From positions 8,858-72,857 of the forward strand of contig JAMOAY010000024.1 of the NCBI GenBank assembly GCA_039908525.1: DNA of 64,000 bases, given 5' to 3'. The notes below the pieces were generated by a model. It ran no database searches. It saw only the letters and a list, made by a program, of their open reading frames with translations, and had not been told where the DNA came from. The position numbers were made by a program, and so were the translations under genes. This document shows positions 16,734 through 25,352 of the stretch, one piece after another. Position 1 is the first letter of the stretch, and each line of letters opens with the position of its first letter. The DNA is from Magnetaquicoccus sp039908525. Its GTDB lineage: Bacteria > Pseudomonadota > Magnetococcia > Magnetococcales > Magnetaquicoccaceae.

Positions 16734-18323
16734 ATGCCGAAAGTTTTGATTGCTGACAAAATGTCCCCCAAGGCGGAAGAGGTGTTTCGGGCCCGTGGTG
16801 TGGAGGTGGATGTCCGGCCCGGGCTGGCGGCGGCAGAGCTGCAGGCGATCCTGCCGGCGTATGACGGGGTGGCGATTCGTTCCGCCACCCGACTGACGGG
16901 AGAGCTGATCCGGGCGGCGACCCGCCTGCGGGTGATCGGACGGGCGGGCATCGGTGTGGACAATGTGGACATTCCGGCGGCCTCCAAGCAGGGGGTGATC
17001 GTCATGAACGCCCCGTTCGGCAACTCGGTGACCACGGCAGAGCACACGGTGGCCCTGGCGCTGGCGGCCTCGCGGCAGATTGCCGCAGCAACCGCCTCCA
17101 CCAAGGCCAGCAAGTGGGAGAAAAACCGTTTCATGGGCCGGGAGCTGGGAGGCAAAACCCTGGGCATCATCGGCAGTGGCAATATCGGTTCGCTGGTGGT
17201 GGAACGGTTTCAGGGGTTGAAGATGCACGTGATCGCCTACGATCCATTTCTCTCCCGGCAGCGGGCAGAGGCCATGGGGGTGGAGCTGATCGATACCCTG
17301 GAGGCCTTCTGGCCCCGACCGGATCTGATCACGGTGCACACCCCATTGACGGCGCAGACCCGGCACATGATCAACGCGGAGGCCTTTGCCCGGATGAAAC
17401 GGGGGGTGATTGTGGTCAATTGTGCCCGCGGCGGCATCATCGAAGAGACGGCCCTCTATGAGGCGCTGCAGTCCGGGCAGGTGTTTGCGGCGGGGTTGGA
17501 TGTGTTCGAGAAGGAACCGGCGCTCGACCACCCCCTGTTCGAGTTGGAAAATGTGGTCTGCACGCCCCATCTGGGCGCCTCGACGGTGGAGGCGCAGGAG
17601 AATGTGGCCGTACAGATCGCTGAGCAGATCGCCGACTACCTGCTCCACGGCACGGTGCAGAACGCCCTGAACATCCCGGCGGTCTCCGAGGGGGAGCTGC
17701 CCGTTTTGCGACCCTTCCTCAACCTGGCCGACAAGCTGGGGACCATGCTGGGTCAGCTGATTGATGCCGGCATCGAGCGGGTCGAGGTGACCTACGAAGG
17801 GGAGGTGGCGGGACTCAACCACAAGCCGATCACCAACGTACTGCTCAACAGCCTGCTGACGCCGATTCTGGAGAGCGGGGTCAATGTGGTCAATGCACCG
17901 CTGATGGCGGAGGAGCGGGGTATCGAGGTGGTGGAGGCGCACAACAAGCGGTGCCGGACCGGTTTCACCTCGATGATCACCGTGGCCATTGCCACGGAAA
18001 AAGGGGAGCGCTGCATCTCCGGAACACTGTTCAACAACGGTCAGCAACCGCGGGTGGTCTCCATGGATCAGGTGCCGATCGAGGCGACCCCGGAGGGCAG
18101 TCTGTTGTTTGTTTCCAATCAGGACAGTCCGGGATTGATCGGTCGGGTGGGGACCATTCTGGGCAGTGCCGGGATCAACATCGCCAATTTTCATTTGGGG
18201 CGTGTGGCGGCCGGGGGCCGGGCCATCGCCTTCATCAACATCGATCAGGATGTCCCCATGACGGTGATGCAGGCGTTGCGGGAGGTACCGAACGTGCTGG
18301 AGGTCAAACTGGTGCGTTATTGA
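16734..18323 (+). CDS. serA: D-3-phosphoglycerate dehydrogenase
   Basis: 529-residue long-form SerA, first enzyme of serine synthesis. The N-terminal substrate and NAD domains carry GRAGIGVDNVDIPAA near 79, the Rossmann GSGNIGSLV near 146, NCARGGIIEE near 229 and the catalytic His in HLGASTVEAQENVA near 280. An intervening (ASB) domain near 320-450 and a C-terminal ACT domain (SPGLIGRVGTILGSAGINIANFHLGR) place it in the long, possibly serine-regulated form. AAAGGAG lies seven bases before the ATG. Confidence 0.97.
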   Translation: MPKVLIADKMSPKAEEVFRARGVEVDVRPGLAAAELQAILPAYDGVAIRSATRLTGELIRAATRLRVIGRAGIGVDNVDIPAASKQGVIVMNAPFGNSVTTAEHTVALALAASRQIAAATASTKASKWEKNRFMGRELGGKTLGIIGSGNIGSLVVERFQGLKMHVIAYDPFLSRQRAEAMGVELIDTLEAFWPRPDLITVHTPLTAQTRHMINAEAFARMKRGVIVVNCARGGIIEETALYEALQSGQVFAAGLDVFEKEPALDHPLFELENVVCTPHLGASTVEAQENVAVQIAEQIADYLLHGTVQNALNIPAVSEGELPVLRPFLNLADKLGTMLGQLIDAGIERVEVTYEGEVAGLNHKPITNVLLNSLLTPILESGVNVVNAPLMAEERGIEVVEAHNKRCRTGFTSMITVAIATEKGERCISGTLFNNGQQPRVVSMDQVPIEATPEGSLLFVSNQDSPGLIGRVGTILGSAGINIANFHLGRVAAGGRAIAFINIDQDVPMTVMQALREVPNVLEVKLVRY

Positions 18324-18371
18324 TGCAGAGATCCTTGACAAACGGCGGGGAGTCCTCCACACTGGCCTCCT

Positions 18372-18545
18372 CTTTTAAGGGGAGTAGTCGCCCTCCCGCT
18401 GGACGGTGAGGGGTGCGTGTCAACATGCTTGGTGCGGTTTGCCATGGCACGCGCGGCGTCGGGCTTGACGAGACCTTAGGCAGCAACGGTCCAGACGGGA
18501 GTCGGACGGGTCGTTGTGCCTATGGTGAATGGTCCGACTCCCTTT
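18372..18545 (+). promoter_or_regulatory. yybP-ykoY (manganese) riboswitch leader
   Basis: The leader of the UPF0016 gene has AAGGGGAGTAG at 18377 and, 90 bases on, GACGAGACCTTAG, the two most conserved strands of the yybP-ykoY aptamer; AAGG and CCTT close the basal helix. This class binds Mn2+ and usually turns on Mn exporters of this very family. After the aptamer, an 11-base perfect inverted repeat GGGAGTCGGAC (18497-18507)/GTCCGACTCCC (18532-18542) ends 15 bases before the chosen start and probably acts as the expression platform. Only a TTT follows, so control of translation is more likely than termination. Confidence 0.8.
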
Positions 18546-18557
18546 ATGAGGCATCCC

Positions 18558-19166
18558 GTGTCCGACGATCTCTCCCTGTGGTCCCAACTCCTCTCCGGCT
18601 TTCCGGTCACCGCCACCACCTTCGCCCTGATCTTTCTGGCGGAACTGGGGGACAAAACCCAGCTGGTCTGCATGACCCTGGCTGCCCGTCATCGGGCCTG
18701 GCCGGTCTTCTGGGGCGCCCTCCTGGCCTTTATCCTGCTCAATCTGCTGGCCGTGCTGTTCGGTACCGCCCTGTCCAACTGGATACCACGCAACATCCTG
18801 GTGCTGGTGGTGGCGGCCATGTTCGCCCTGTTCGGCATTCAGGCCCTGCGCGACTCGGGGGGGGATGACGAGGAGGAGTCGGTCGCGGAACAGAGCGACC
18901 ACAGCATTCTCCTGCGTGCCTTCCTGATGATTTTCCTGGCCGAACTGGGCGACAAGACACAGATCGCCGTCATCGGTCTGGCCAGCACCTCGCCCGCCAT
19001 TCCGGTCTGGATAGGCGCCACCCTGGCGTTGGGCAGCTCTTCGGCGCTGGGGGTGGCGGTCGGGCGGACCCTGCTGCAAAAAATATCCAAAAAAATGCTG
19101 GGCCGTGTCAGCGGCATCTTTTTCCTGGCCCTGGCCGTGCTGGCGTTGGCGAGCCTGTACCAGTAA
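18558..19166 (+). CDS. UPF0016/TMEM165-type manganese exporter (MneA-like)
   Basis: 202-residue inner-membrane protein with two copies of the family's ExGDK signature, FLAELGDKTQLVCM near 29-42 and FLAELGDKTQIAVI near 130-143, each in a three-helix half separated by an acidic linker (GGDDEEESVAEQ). Bacterial members export Mn2+. The GTG at 18558 has GAGG seven bases upstream; the frame also offers ATG at 18546 and GTG at 18516, but the latter would start inside the riboswitch platform. The upstream Mn riboswitch independently supports the function. Confidence 0.88.
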   Translation: MSDDLSLWSQLLSGFPVTATTFALIFLAELGDKTQLVCMTLAARHRAWPVFWGALLAFILLNLLAVLFGTALSNWIPRNILVLVVAAMFALFGIQALRDSGGDDEEESVAEQSDHSILLRAFLMIFLAELGDKTQIAVIGLASTSPAIPVWIGATLALGSSSALGVAVGRTLLQKISKKMLGRVSGIFFLALAVLALASLYQ

Positions 19167-19211
19167 AGAGATGCCGTCTGTGGACAGAGAGCGAGCTGTG
19201 CCAGGAAGGTC

Positions 19212-19312
19212 CGGGGGGGGGATGCTCCCCTCCCGGCGGGGGTGCGGGGCTCAAGCCCACATCTTTTTGCAGCTGCAGGTCCAGGGGAGAGATCACCTCC
19301 CCCGGACCCCAT
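19212..19312. repeat. Palindrome-cluster repeat, degenerate copy 6
   Basis: A GC-rich block with a run of nine or more G followed by GATGCTCCCC, and an imperfect inverted repeat near 19279-19310 (GGTCCAGGGGAG with CTCCCCCGGACC). It ends in GGACCCCATGC, the same border word seen after copies 2 and 10. Pairing is less regular than in other copies, so this one seems to be decaying. It lies between the exporter and the convergent rph gene. Confidence 0.65.
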
Positions 19313-19318
19313 GCAACG

Positions 19319-20062
19319 CTATGCCTGCGGAGAGGCGCCCATGGGTTGCAACAGCACTTTGCGCTGCAGAGCAATCAGTTGACCGATGCCGGCCTCCGCC
19401 AGTCGGGTCAGGGTGTCAAACTCCTCCCGCGAGAAAGGGTGTCCCTCCGCCGTTCCTTGTACCTCGACGAACCGTCCGGCCCCATTCATGACAAAATTCA
19501 GATCGGCTCCACAGTGGGAATCCTCCTGATAATCCAGGTCCAACAGGGGCACACCTCCCACCAGGCCACAACTGATGGCGGCCAGGAAATCGGTGATCGG
19601 CAGGTTCTTGATGCGCCCCTTGTCCCGCAACCAGCTGCAGGCATCCATCAGGGCCACCAGACCGCCGGTGATGGCTGCCGTGCGCGTGCCCCCGTCAGCC
19701 TGCAGCACATCACAATCCACCCAGATGGTCCGCTTGCCCAACTGTTCCAGATTGACCACCGAACGCAACGAACGGCCAATCAGACGCTGAATCTCCAGAG
19801 TCCGCCCCCCCTGCTTGCCCTGGGTGGCCTCCCGAGAGGTGCGATCATGCGTCGCTCGTGGCAACATGCCATACTCCCCTGTCACCCAGCCTCGATTCTG
19901 ATCCCGCATCCAGGCCGGCACCCGCTCCTCCACCGAGGCCGTGCACAACACCCGCGTGGCGCCACATACAATCAGACAGGAGCCCTCCGCATGCGCATTC
20001 ACCCCGCGGGTCAGGGTGATGGGGCGCAACTGGTCAGGGCGACGACCATGGGCTCTGGGCAT
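19319..20062 (-). CDS. rph: Ribonuclease PH
   Basis: 247-residue phosphorolytic 3'-5' exoribonuclease trimming tRNA 3' ends. Family landmarks: RPITLTRGVNAHAEGSCLI at the N terminus, MLPRATHDRTSREA near 66 with the phosphate-binding Arg residues, GGRTLEIQRLIGRSLR near 84, DCDVLQADGGTRTAAITGG near 112, and DLDYQEDSHCGADLNFVM near 170 with catalytic Asp residues. The ATG at 20062 has GGAGG seven bases upstream; the longer frame from 20521 runs through a repeat and antisense dsrK and is rejected. Confidence 0.96.
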   Translation of the reverse strand: MPRAHGRRPDQLRPITLTRGVNAHAEGSCLIVCGATRVLCTASVEERVPAWMRDQNRGWVTGEYGMLPRATHDRTSREATQGKQGGRTLEIQRLIGRSLRSVVNLEQLGKRTIWVDCDVLQADGGTRTAAITGGLVALMDACSWLRDKGRIKNLPITDFLAAISCGLVGGVPLLDLDYQEDSHCGADLNFVMNGAGRFVEVQGTAEGHPFSREEFDTLTRLAEAGIGQLIALQRKVLLQPMGASPQA

Positions 20063-20131
20063 CCGGGTGCCTCCAGGAAAAACGGCGTGATACAGGGGAA
20101 CAAAAGCCGGGGCAGATTTTAAACCGTCACG

Positions 20132-20201
20132 GGTCCAGGGGATTATCCCCCTGGTGGGGTCCAGGGGCAAAGCCCCTGGCGGGGCAGGGGCGGAGCCCCC
20201 G
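20132..20201. repeat. Palindrome-cluster repeat, short copy 7
   Basis: CCAGGGG/CCCCTGG around ATTATC (20134-20153), CCAGGGGC/GCCCCTGG with loop AAA (20161-20179), and GGGGC/GCCCC with loop GGA (about 20187-20199). The order of modules is the same as in copies 4 and 12. It sits 10 bases after the dsrK stop and before rph on the same strand, so it may separate dsrCMK transcription from rph. Confidence 0.85.
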
Positions 20202-20211
20202 GCAAGGCACA

Positions 20212-21711
20212 TCAAACAATACCCTTGCAGGTACCCAACTGAACGGCATTGCTCACCAGTTGATGCACCCCCCCCACCGTCTCCATCGGGATGTGGTAGA
20301 TCGGCAATATCTTGGAGAACTGCGCCTTGCAGATGGCACAGATCAGGGCCATGAAATTGACCTTGTCCCGCTTCATGACCTGCTTGAGTGCCGTCACCCG
20401 GGGCAGGGAACCCTTGATGCGCAGCTCCATCAGCTCGTCGGTCAAGGTGCCGCCCCCACCCCCACAGCAGAAGGTGCGCTCGTGGGTGGTGTCCGGGTCC
20501 ATCTCCACGAAATGCTGACAAGAGGCGCGGATCAACGCCCGGGGGATCTCGAACTGCCCGCCAGGACGCTCCCCCATGCGACTGGCACGGGCCACATTGC
20601 AGGAGTCATGCATGGTGACGACATAGTGGTCGTTGGCCTCCTTGTCCATCTTCAACGCCCCGCGCTGCAGCAGGTCATGGGTGAACTCGCAAATATGCTG
20701 CGGCACCGGATAACGGGGATCCAGAAAATCAAACGGTCCGTTCAGGGTGTCCCAGAAACTGTACGCCACCCGCCAGGCATGACCACACTCGCCCACCACG
20801 ATCCGCTTGACCTTCAACGCCCTCGCTTCGTCCCGGATGCGCCTGGCAATCTTCTGTTTCTGCTCGAAACTGCCGATGAACATGCCGAAATTGGCCGCCT
20901 CCGCCGCCACGGAACTGATGGTGTAACGGATGCCCGCCTGATGAAACACCTTGGCATAGCCCATCAACGACTGAATGTGGGGCTCACTGAAAAAGTCGGC
21001 CGAAGGGGCCACCAGCAACACATCGGCCCCCTCTTCGTCCAGCGGCAAGCGCACCTCATGGCCTGTGCTCTCCAGCATGTCCCCCTCCAGGAAGGCCAGC
21101 GTACCCTTCAAGGCCGGTTTGGGAATGCCCAGATTGTTGCCCATCTCATGCACCTTGCCGATGATCTCGGTGCTGTACTTGTGACCCACACCGATGGCAT
21201 CCATGATCTCCCGGGCGGCCATGGTCACCTCGGCGGTGTCAATCCCGTAGGGACAAAAGACCGAACAACGCCGACACTGGGAACACTGATGGAAATAGGT
21301 GACCCACTTCTGCAGCATCTCCTCGTCAAAATCCTTGGCCCCCACCAGACCGGGAAACAGCTTGCCCGCCGGCGTGAAATAACGTCGATAGACCGAACGC
21401 ATCAAATCGGCCCGCTGCACCGGCATGTTGTTGGCGTCCTGGGTGCCCAGGAAGTAGTGACACTTGTCGGCGCAGGCGCCGCACTTGACACAGATGTCCA
21501 GATGCACCTGCAACGAACGGTACTTCTGCAGCAGTTCCCCCAGCTTGGCGACCCCCTGCGCCTGCCAATCCTCCACGCGCTTCTCCGGGAAGCCCAGCGG
21601 AACCATGTGCTTTTCCATGGCGGGATACGGTTTCAGATGGGACATGGTCCCGGCCACCACCGCAGGCACGCAAATATCGTCCTGGATCTCGGGTGCAGAA
21701 TAGTCAGCCAT
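20212..21711 (-). CDS. dsrK: DsrK, HdrD-like iron-sulfur subunit of the DsrMK membrane complex
   Basis: 499-residue cytoplasmic protein that exchanges electrons with the DsrC trisulfide/thiols. Two [4Fe-4S] motifs, CVKCGACADKCHYF near 58 and CSQCRRCSVFCPYG near 125, are followed by the HdrD/CCG-type domains with HDSCNVARAS near 397 and FCCGGGGGTL near 437, which in HdrB/HdrD bind the noncubane cluster used for disulfide reduction. It is 11 bases downstream of dsrM. In sulfur oxidisers DsrMK works with DsrJOP; those genes are not in the window. Confidence 0.93.
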   Translation of the reverse strand: MADYSAPEIQDDICVPAVVAGTMSHLKPYPAMEKHMVPLGFPEKRVEDWQAQGVAKLGELLQKYRSLQVHLDICVKCGACADKCHYFLGTQDANNMPVQRADLMRSVYRRYFTPAGKLFPGLVGAKDFDEEMLQKWVTYFHQCSQCRRCSVFCPYGIDTAEVTMAAREIMDAIGVGHKYSTEIIGKVHEMGNNLGIPKPALKGTLAFLEGDMLESTGHEVRLPLDEEGADVLLVAPSADFFSEPHIQSLMGYAKVFHQAGIRYTISSVAAEAANFGMFIGSFEQKQKIARRIRDEARALKVKRIVVGECGHAWRVAYSFWDTLNGPFDFLDPRYPVPQHICEFTHDLLQRGALKMDKEANDHYVVTMHDSCNVARASRMGERPGGQFEIPRALIRASCQHFVEMDPDTTHERTFCCGGGGGTLTDELMELRIKGSLPRVTALKQVMKRDKVNFMALICAICKAQFSKILPIYHIPMETVGGVHQLVSNAVQLGTCKGIV

Positions 21712-21722
21712 GTGTCAACTCC

Positions 21723-22433
21723 TCAGTGTGTTGCCCAAGGGTTTACATGCCTTCTTTCCCTGGGATTGTCCGCCTGGTTGCGGGTCGGGCTGAAAAAGAG
21801 TCCTCCCGCATGCATCAGCTTGCTGAAGGGAAACAACACCAGCAGCACCGCCACCATGGAAAGATGGAGCAGAAAAATAAAATCACCCAGCGTCAGCAGA
21901 GGCAGACTCTGCGCACTGCTCCACATGCCCATCATGGCGCTTTTGATGTGTACCACGTCGGGTCGGAAGACGAACTGCATCAGGAGACCACTACCGCCAA
22001 TACCCAGCAGCAACAGCAGCCAGAGATAGTCGGAGGGCGAGGAGATGTGACGCACCCGGTCGATCACCAGACGGCGCAACAGCAGCAAACCCAGACCACC
22101 CATCATGGCCAGACCCGCCACAATGCCGGCAATCTGCACATGGGCGAAAAATTCCGGCAACGGCTCGACAAAATAGCGCAGATGGCGAATCAGAACCAAC
22201 AACAGGGCGCCATGGAACAGATAACTGCCAAGCCAAGCCCACTTGTCGCCCTTGAACAGGCTGTTGAAGAAGGCCACCTCGGTAAAAAGTCGCCACACGA
22301 CCCCGGCGGTTGTGGTGGGGGCCGGCGTGGTCGGGATCTTCAAGGGTGCCGGACTGCGGGCGTAGAGGGCGATGCGTTGGAAAAATCCAATGACAAACAC
22401 CCCCATGACGAGGTAAGCAAGGATCGTGAGCAT
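21723..22433 (-). CDS. dsrM: DsrM, NarI-like b-type cytochrome of the DsrMK complex
   Basis: 236-residue inner-membrane protein with about five hydrophobic segments. Paired His residues in the segments (YLFHGALLLVLIRHLRYFVEP near 83-103 and FIFLLHLSMVAVLLVLFPFSKLMHAGG near 195-221) match the haem b ligands of NarI/DsrM. It should link DsrK to the quinone pool. The ATG at 22433 has GGGGAGG five bases upstream; the listed upstream GTG is less likely. It is short compared with many DsrM proteins. Followed closely by dsrK. Confidence 0.88.
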   Translation of the reverse strand: MLTILAYLVMGVFVIGFFQRIALYARSPAPLKIPTTPAPTTTAGVVWRLFTEVAFFNSLFKGDKWAWLGSYLFHGALLLVLIRHLRYFVEPLPEFFAHVQIAGIVAGLAMMGGLGLLLLRRLVIDRVRHISSPSDYLWLLLLLGIGGSGLLMQFVFRPDVVHIKSAMMGMWSSAQSLPLLTLGDFIFLLHLSMVAVLLVLFPFSKLMHAGGLFFSPTRNQADNPRERRHVNPWATH

Positions 22434-22479
22434 CTGGCCTCCCCACAAGAAAAAGGGTGATTAAACAGACGCAACCAGA

Positions 22480-22509
22480 CCCGTACCGGTGACAGACCCC
22501 CGGTACGGG
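22480..22509 (-). promoter_or_regulatory. Perfect stem-loop between dsrC and dsrM
   Basis: Arms CCCGTACCGG (22480-22489) and CCGGTACGGG (22500-22509) give a perfect 10-base stem with a 10-base loop, 67 bases after the dsrC stop. No T-tract follows. dsrC is normally made in great excess over dsrMK, so this may be a processing site or partial terminator stabilising the dsrC message. The role is inference; the palindrome is plain in the sequence. Confidence 0.7.
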
Positions 22510-22576
22510 CCCGGATGAGAGCAGCATGCCCGAGAGGATGCCCGCCAAGCGGGGCCGCCTCCCGTCTGCCAGGCGA

Positions 22577-22912
22577 TCAGACGCAACCGGTCGGCTTGGG
22601 CAGACCGGCGATCTTGCAGGCCTGCTTGGCCGGACCACCGGGATAGAGATCGTAGAGGTACTTGGTGTTCCCCTTGTCTTTTCCCAGCTTCTTGCCGATC
22701 GCCTTGGTCAGGATGCGGATCATGGGGGCGATTTTGTACTCGTCGTAGTACTCGCGCAGGAAGTTCACCACCTCCCAGTGCGACTCTGTCATGTCCACCG
22801 ACTCGGTCTCGGCAAGATGCTTGGCGACGGGCTCGCTCCAGTCGGAAAGGTTGATCAGGTAGCCATCTTCATCGGTTTCGTAAGTCTGGCCATTCAGTTC
22901 AAAACTCGGCAT
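22577..22912 (-). CDS. dsrC: DsrC sulfur-carrier protein
   Basis: 111-residue cytoplasmic sulfur carrier. It has the two C-terminal redox cysteines of true DsrC: the penultimate Cys in TGCV and a second one eleven residues earlier in QACKIAG, which bind the sulfur atom as a trisulfide. TusE-type relatives used for tRNA thiolation keep only the last Cys. The N-terminal FELNGQTYETDEDGYL and HWEVVNFLREYYDEYKIAPMIRIL segments are family-typical. GGAGGAG precedes the ATG. First gene of the dsrC-dsrM-dsrK unit. Confidence 0.95.
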   Translation of the reverse strand: MPSFELNGQTYETDEDGYLINLSDWSEPVAKHLAETESVDMTESHWEVVNFLREYYDEYKIAPMIRILTKAIGKKLGKDKGNTKYLYDLYPGGPAKQACKIAGLPKPTGCV

Positions 22913-23214
22913 AACGGCTTCTCCTCCAGGTTTCAGTATTGATTTTAAAAAACAATCGACTTGCTTGGCAGCCGAAGGGCATCAGGCGGCAGCGGGAACA
23001 TTAGCATATCATGATTTTCTACCAGGGCAAGAGTTTCCCGTCCTGTTGTGCGACAATTTTTCCGTCTGCTCCCGGTGTCGATTTTCGTTGGGCAGGGGCG
23101 GTTTTGGCGCCTCATTTATATCCTGAACTTGACATTGCGCTCAAGGAATTTCACAATGCGCCCCCAGGTGCCGTTCAACAGGAGTCCAGTCAACCATGGG
23201 AGTCAACAGTACAG
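22913..23214. other. Intergenic region between dsrC and the ferredoxin gene
   Basis: A divergent promoter region of about 300 bases. The part next to dsrC (22930-22965) is AT-rich, with TTTTAAAA and CAATCGACTT words, and is the likely dsrC promoter, but no -35/-10 pair with good spacing was found on the minus strand. The right part (23010-23214) keeps a frame open with the ferredoxin gene, but its translation lacks family similarity. Confidence 0.45.
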
Positions 23215-23523
23215 ATGAAACCAGCACATCATTTTCTGGTCTGCATGAATCAGCGCCCGGAGGGACATCCCCGGGGCTCGTGCGGGGCGTCGGGGGCGCG
23301 GTCGTTGTTCGATGCGCTGCTGATGGAGGTGGAGCAGCGGGGTCTGTTTGCGGAGGTGCTGGTGACGGCGACCTTCTGCATGGGGCCCTGTGATCAGGGA
23401 CCGACGGTGGTGGTCTATCCGGAAGGGGTATGGTATGGCCGGGTGACGGCGGCCGATGCCGCAGAGTTGCTGACCAGCCATCTGGAAAAGCGGGGTCCTG
23501 TCGAGCGGTTGTTGTTGCAGTGA
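23215..23523 (+). CDS. Thioredoxin-like [2Fe-2S] ferredoxin
   Basis: 102-residue protein of the Shethna-type/thioredoxin-like [2Fe-2S] ferredoxins. Cluster ligands fit the family pattern: FLVCMNQRPEGHPRGSCG with Cys at about 9 and 22, and TATFCMGPCDQGPTVVVYPEGVWYG with Cys about 55 and 59. The ATG at 23215 gives the canonical length; GGAG lies 12 bases before it. It overlaps purD by four bases (GTGA). Its position between the dsr unit and purine genes suggests no clear partner; a role with the divergent Dsr proteins is only a guess. Confidence 0.85.
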   Translation: MKPAHHFLVCMNQRPEGHPRGSCGASGARSLFDALLMEVEQRGLFAEVLVTATFCMGPCDQGPTVVVYPEGVWYGRVTAADAAELLTSHLEKRGPVERLLLQ

Positions 23524-24803
23524 ACATTCTATTGGTCGGTGGCGGCGGTCGGGAGCATGCCCTGGCCTGGAAAATGGCCCAATCCCCCACGGTCAGCAAG
23601 CTCTATTGCGCCCCTGGCAATGGGGGCATCGGGGCGGTCGCGGAGTGTGTCTCCCTGCCGCTGGAGGCGGATGGGGAGGCGGTCCGGCAGTTTGTGGCCG
23701 CCCGGAAGATCGACCTGGTGGTGATCGGGCCGGAGGGGCCGCTGGTGGCGGGTTTGAGCGACCGTCTGCGGCAGGTGGGGGTGGCGGTTTTTGGCCCCTC
23801 CCAGGCGGCGGCGGCGATCGAGGGCTCCAAGGTGTTCATGAAAGCGCTGTGCGCCCGTCACCGCATCCCGACGGCTCCGTACCGGGTGTTCGAAGAGCCT
23901 GCCCAGGCCATGGCCTACATCCGCGCCCAGGGGACGCCCATCGTGGTCAAGGCCTCCGGATTGGCGGCCGGCAAGGGGGCCATCGTCTGCCATACCCTGG
24001 CCGAGGCCGAGGTGGCGCTGCAGCAGATCATGGTGGAGCGCCACTTCGGTCAGGCGGGGGATGCGGTGGTGGTGGAGGGGTTTCTGCGCGGGGAGGAGCT
24101 CTCTTTCCTGGCCCTGGTGGACGGCGAAGAGATCCTGCCTCTGGCGGGTTGCCAGGACCACAAGGCGGTGGGCGATGGGGATGTGGGGGCCAACACCGGC
24201 GGCATGGGGGCCTACTCCCCCGCGCCTCTGTTGACCCCGGCGCTGCAGGAGCAGGTGATGGCGCAGGTGATGCGGCCGCTGGTGGCGGCCATGGCCGCCG
24301 AGGGGCGCCCTTATCGTGGGGTGTTGTATGCCGGCTTGATGATCGAGGAGGGGCAGATCCAGGTTCTGGAGTTCAACGCCCGTTTCGGCGACCCGGAGAC
24401 CCAGCCGCTGTTGATGCGCATGCGCTCCGATCTGGTGCCGCTGTTGTGGGCCTGTGCCAACGGATCGTTGCGCGGCATGCAGATCGATTGGGATCCCCGG
24501 CCGGCGTTGTGTGTCTGCATGGTGGCGGGGGGGTACCCAGGGGAGTATGCCCAGGGTGCCCGCATATCCGGCCTGGAGCATGCGGTCAACCAGACGGATG
24601 TGCAGGTTTTTCACGCGGGAACCCGGCGTCAGGGCGAGCAGCTGCTGACCGCCGGGGGGCGGGTCCTGGGGGTGACGGCCCTGGGTGACACGGTGGCCGA
24701 TGCCCAGCATCGCGCCTATGCCGTGGCGCAGACCCTCCATTGGGAAGGTGTCTATTACCGTCGGGATATCGGTTACCGGGCAATCATGCGGGAGCAAACA
24801 TGA
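23520..24803 (+). CDS. purD: Phosphoribosylamine-glycine ligase (GARS)
   Basis: 427-residue ATP-grasp ligase, second step of purine synthesis. Motifs: NILLVGGGGREHALAWK at the N terminus, GPEGPLVAGL near 75, KASGLAAGKGA near 144 (ATP loop), EEFL-like VVEGFLRGEELSFLALVDG near 184, GGMGAYSPAP near 225 and EFNARFGDPETQ near 285 with metal-binding Glu and Asn. Starts with GTG overlapping the ferredoxin stop and ends in an ATGA overlap with purE. Confidence 0.97.
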   Translation: MNILLVGGGGREHALAWKMAQSPTVSKLYCAPGNGGIGAVAECVSLPLEADGEAVRQFVAARKIDLVVIGPEGPLVAGLSDRLRQVGVAVFGPSQAAAAIEGSKVFMKALCARHRIPTAPYRVFEEPAQAMAYIRAQGTPIVVKASGLAAGKGAIVCHTLAEAEVALQQIMVERHFGQAGDAVVVEGFLRGEELSFLALVDGEEILPLAGCQDHKAVGDGDVGANTGGMGAYSPAPLLTPALQEQVMAQVMRPLVAAMAAEGRPYRGVLYAGLMIEEGQIQVLEFNARFGDPETQPLLMRMRSDLVPLLWACANGSLRGMQIDWDPRPALCVCMVAGGYPGEYAQGARISGLEHAVNQTDVQVFHAGTRRQGEQLLTAGGRVLGVTALGDTVADAQHRAYAVAQTLHWEGVYYRRDIGYRAIMREQT

Positions 24804-25324
24804 ACAGCGATCTGCCAGTGGTGGGCATTGTGATGGGTTCCGACTCGGATTGGGAGGTGATGCAGGAGGCGGCGGTGGTGTTGCGCCAGTTTGCCGTTCC
24901 TTTTGAGATGAGCGTCGCCTCGGCCCATCGTACCCCGGAGCGGACCCATGCCTATGCCACCCGTGCCGCCCAGCGGGGGTTGCGGGTGTTGATTGCCGGG
25001 GCGGGGGCCGCCGCGCATCTGGCGGGGGTGGTGGCGGCCAACACGGTGTTGCCGGTCATCGGCGTGCCTCTGGCGGCCACCGAGCTGCAGGGGATGGATG
25101 CCCTGCTGGCCACGGTGCAGATGCCGGGTGGCATTCCGGTGGCCACCATGGCCATCGGTCGAGCGGGGGCCCGCAACGCAGCGCTTTTTGCGGTGCGTCT
25201 GTTGGCCCTGCAGGATCCCTCCCTGGCCAAGCAGTTGGTTGCCTTCCAGCACGCCATGGCGCAATCGGTGGAGGCCAAGGATGCCGCCCTTCAGGAGCGG
25301 TTGGCGGCGTTTATGGGGGGGTGA
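24800..25324 (+). CDS. purE: N5-carboxyaminoimidazole ribonucleotide mutase
   Basis: 174-residue class I PurE converting N5-CAIR to CAIR. It shows GIVMGSDSDWEVM near 8-20, SVASAHRTPERT near 40 with the catalytic His, and the AGAGAAAHLAGVVAA loop near 68. The purK partner is not in the window. ATGA overlap with purD indicates coupled translation. The gene is followed by a long run of repeats. Confidence 0.96.
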   Translation: MNSDLPVVGIVMGSDSDWEVMQEAAVVLRQFAVPFEMSVASAHRTPERTHAYATRAAQRGLRVLIAGAGAAAHLAGVVAANTVLPVIGVPLAATELQGMDALLATVQMPGGIPVATMAIGRAGARNAALFAVRLLALQDPSLAKQLVAFQHAMAQSVEAKDAALQERLAAFMGG

Positions 25325-25352
25325 GCGGAGCAATCGCCGTGGGATTGCGGGT

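Noticed and set aside
19319..20521. A 400-residue frame ending as ribonuclease PH
   Set aside because: The first 150 residues are antisense to dsrK and translated repeat; the ATG at 20062 has a good ribosome site and family length.
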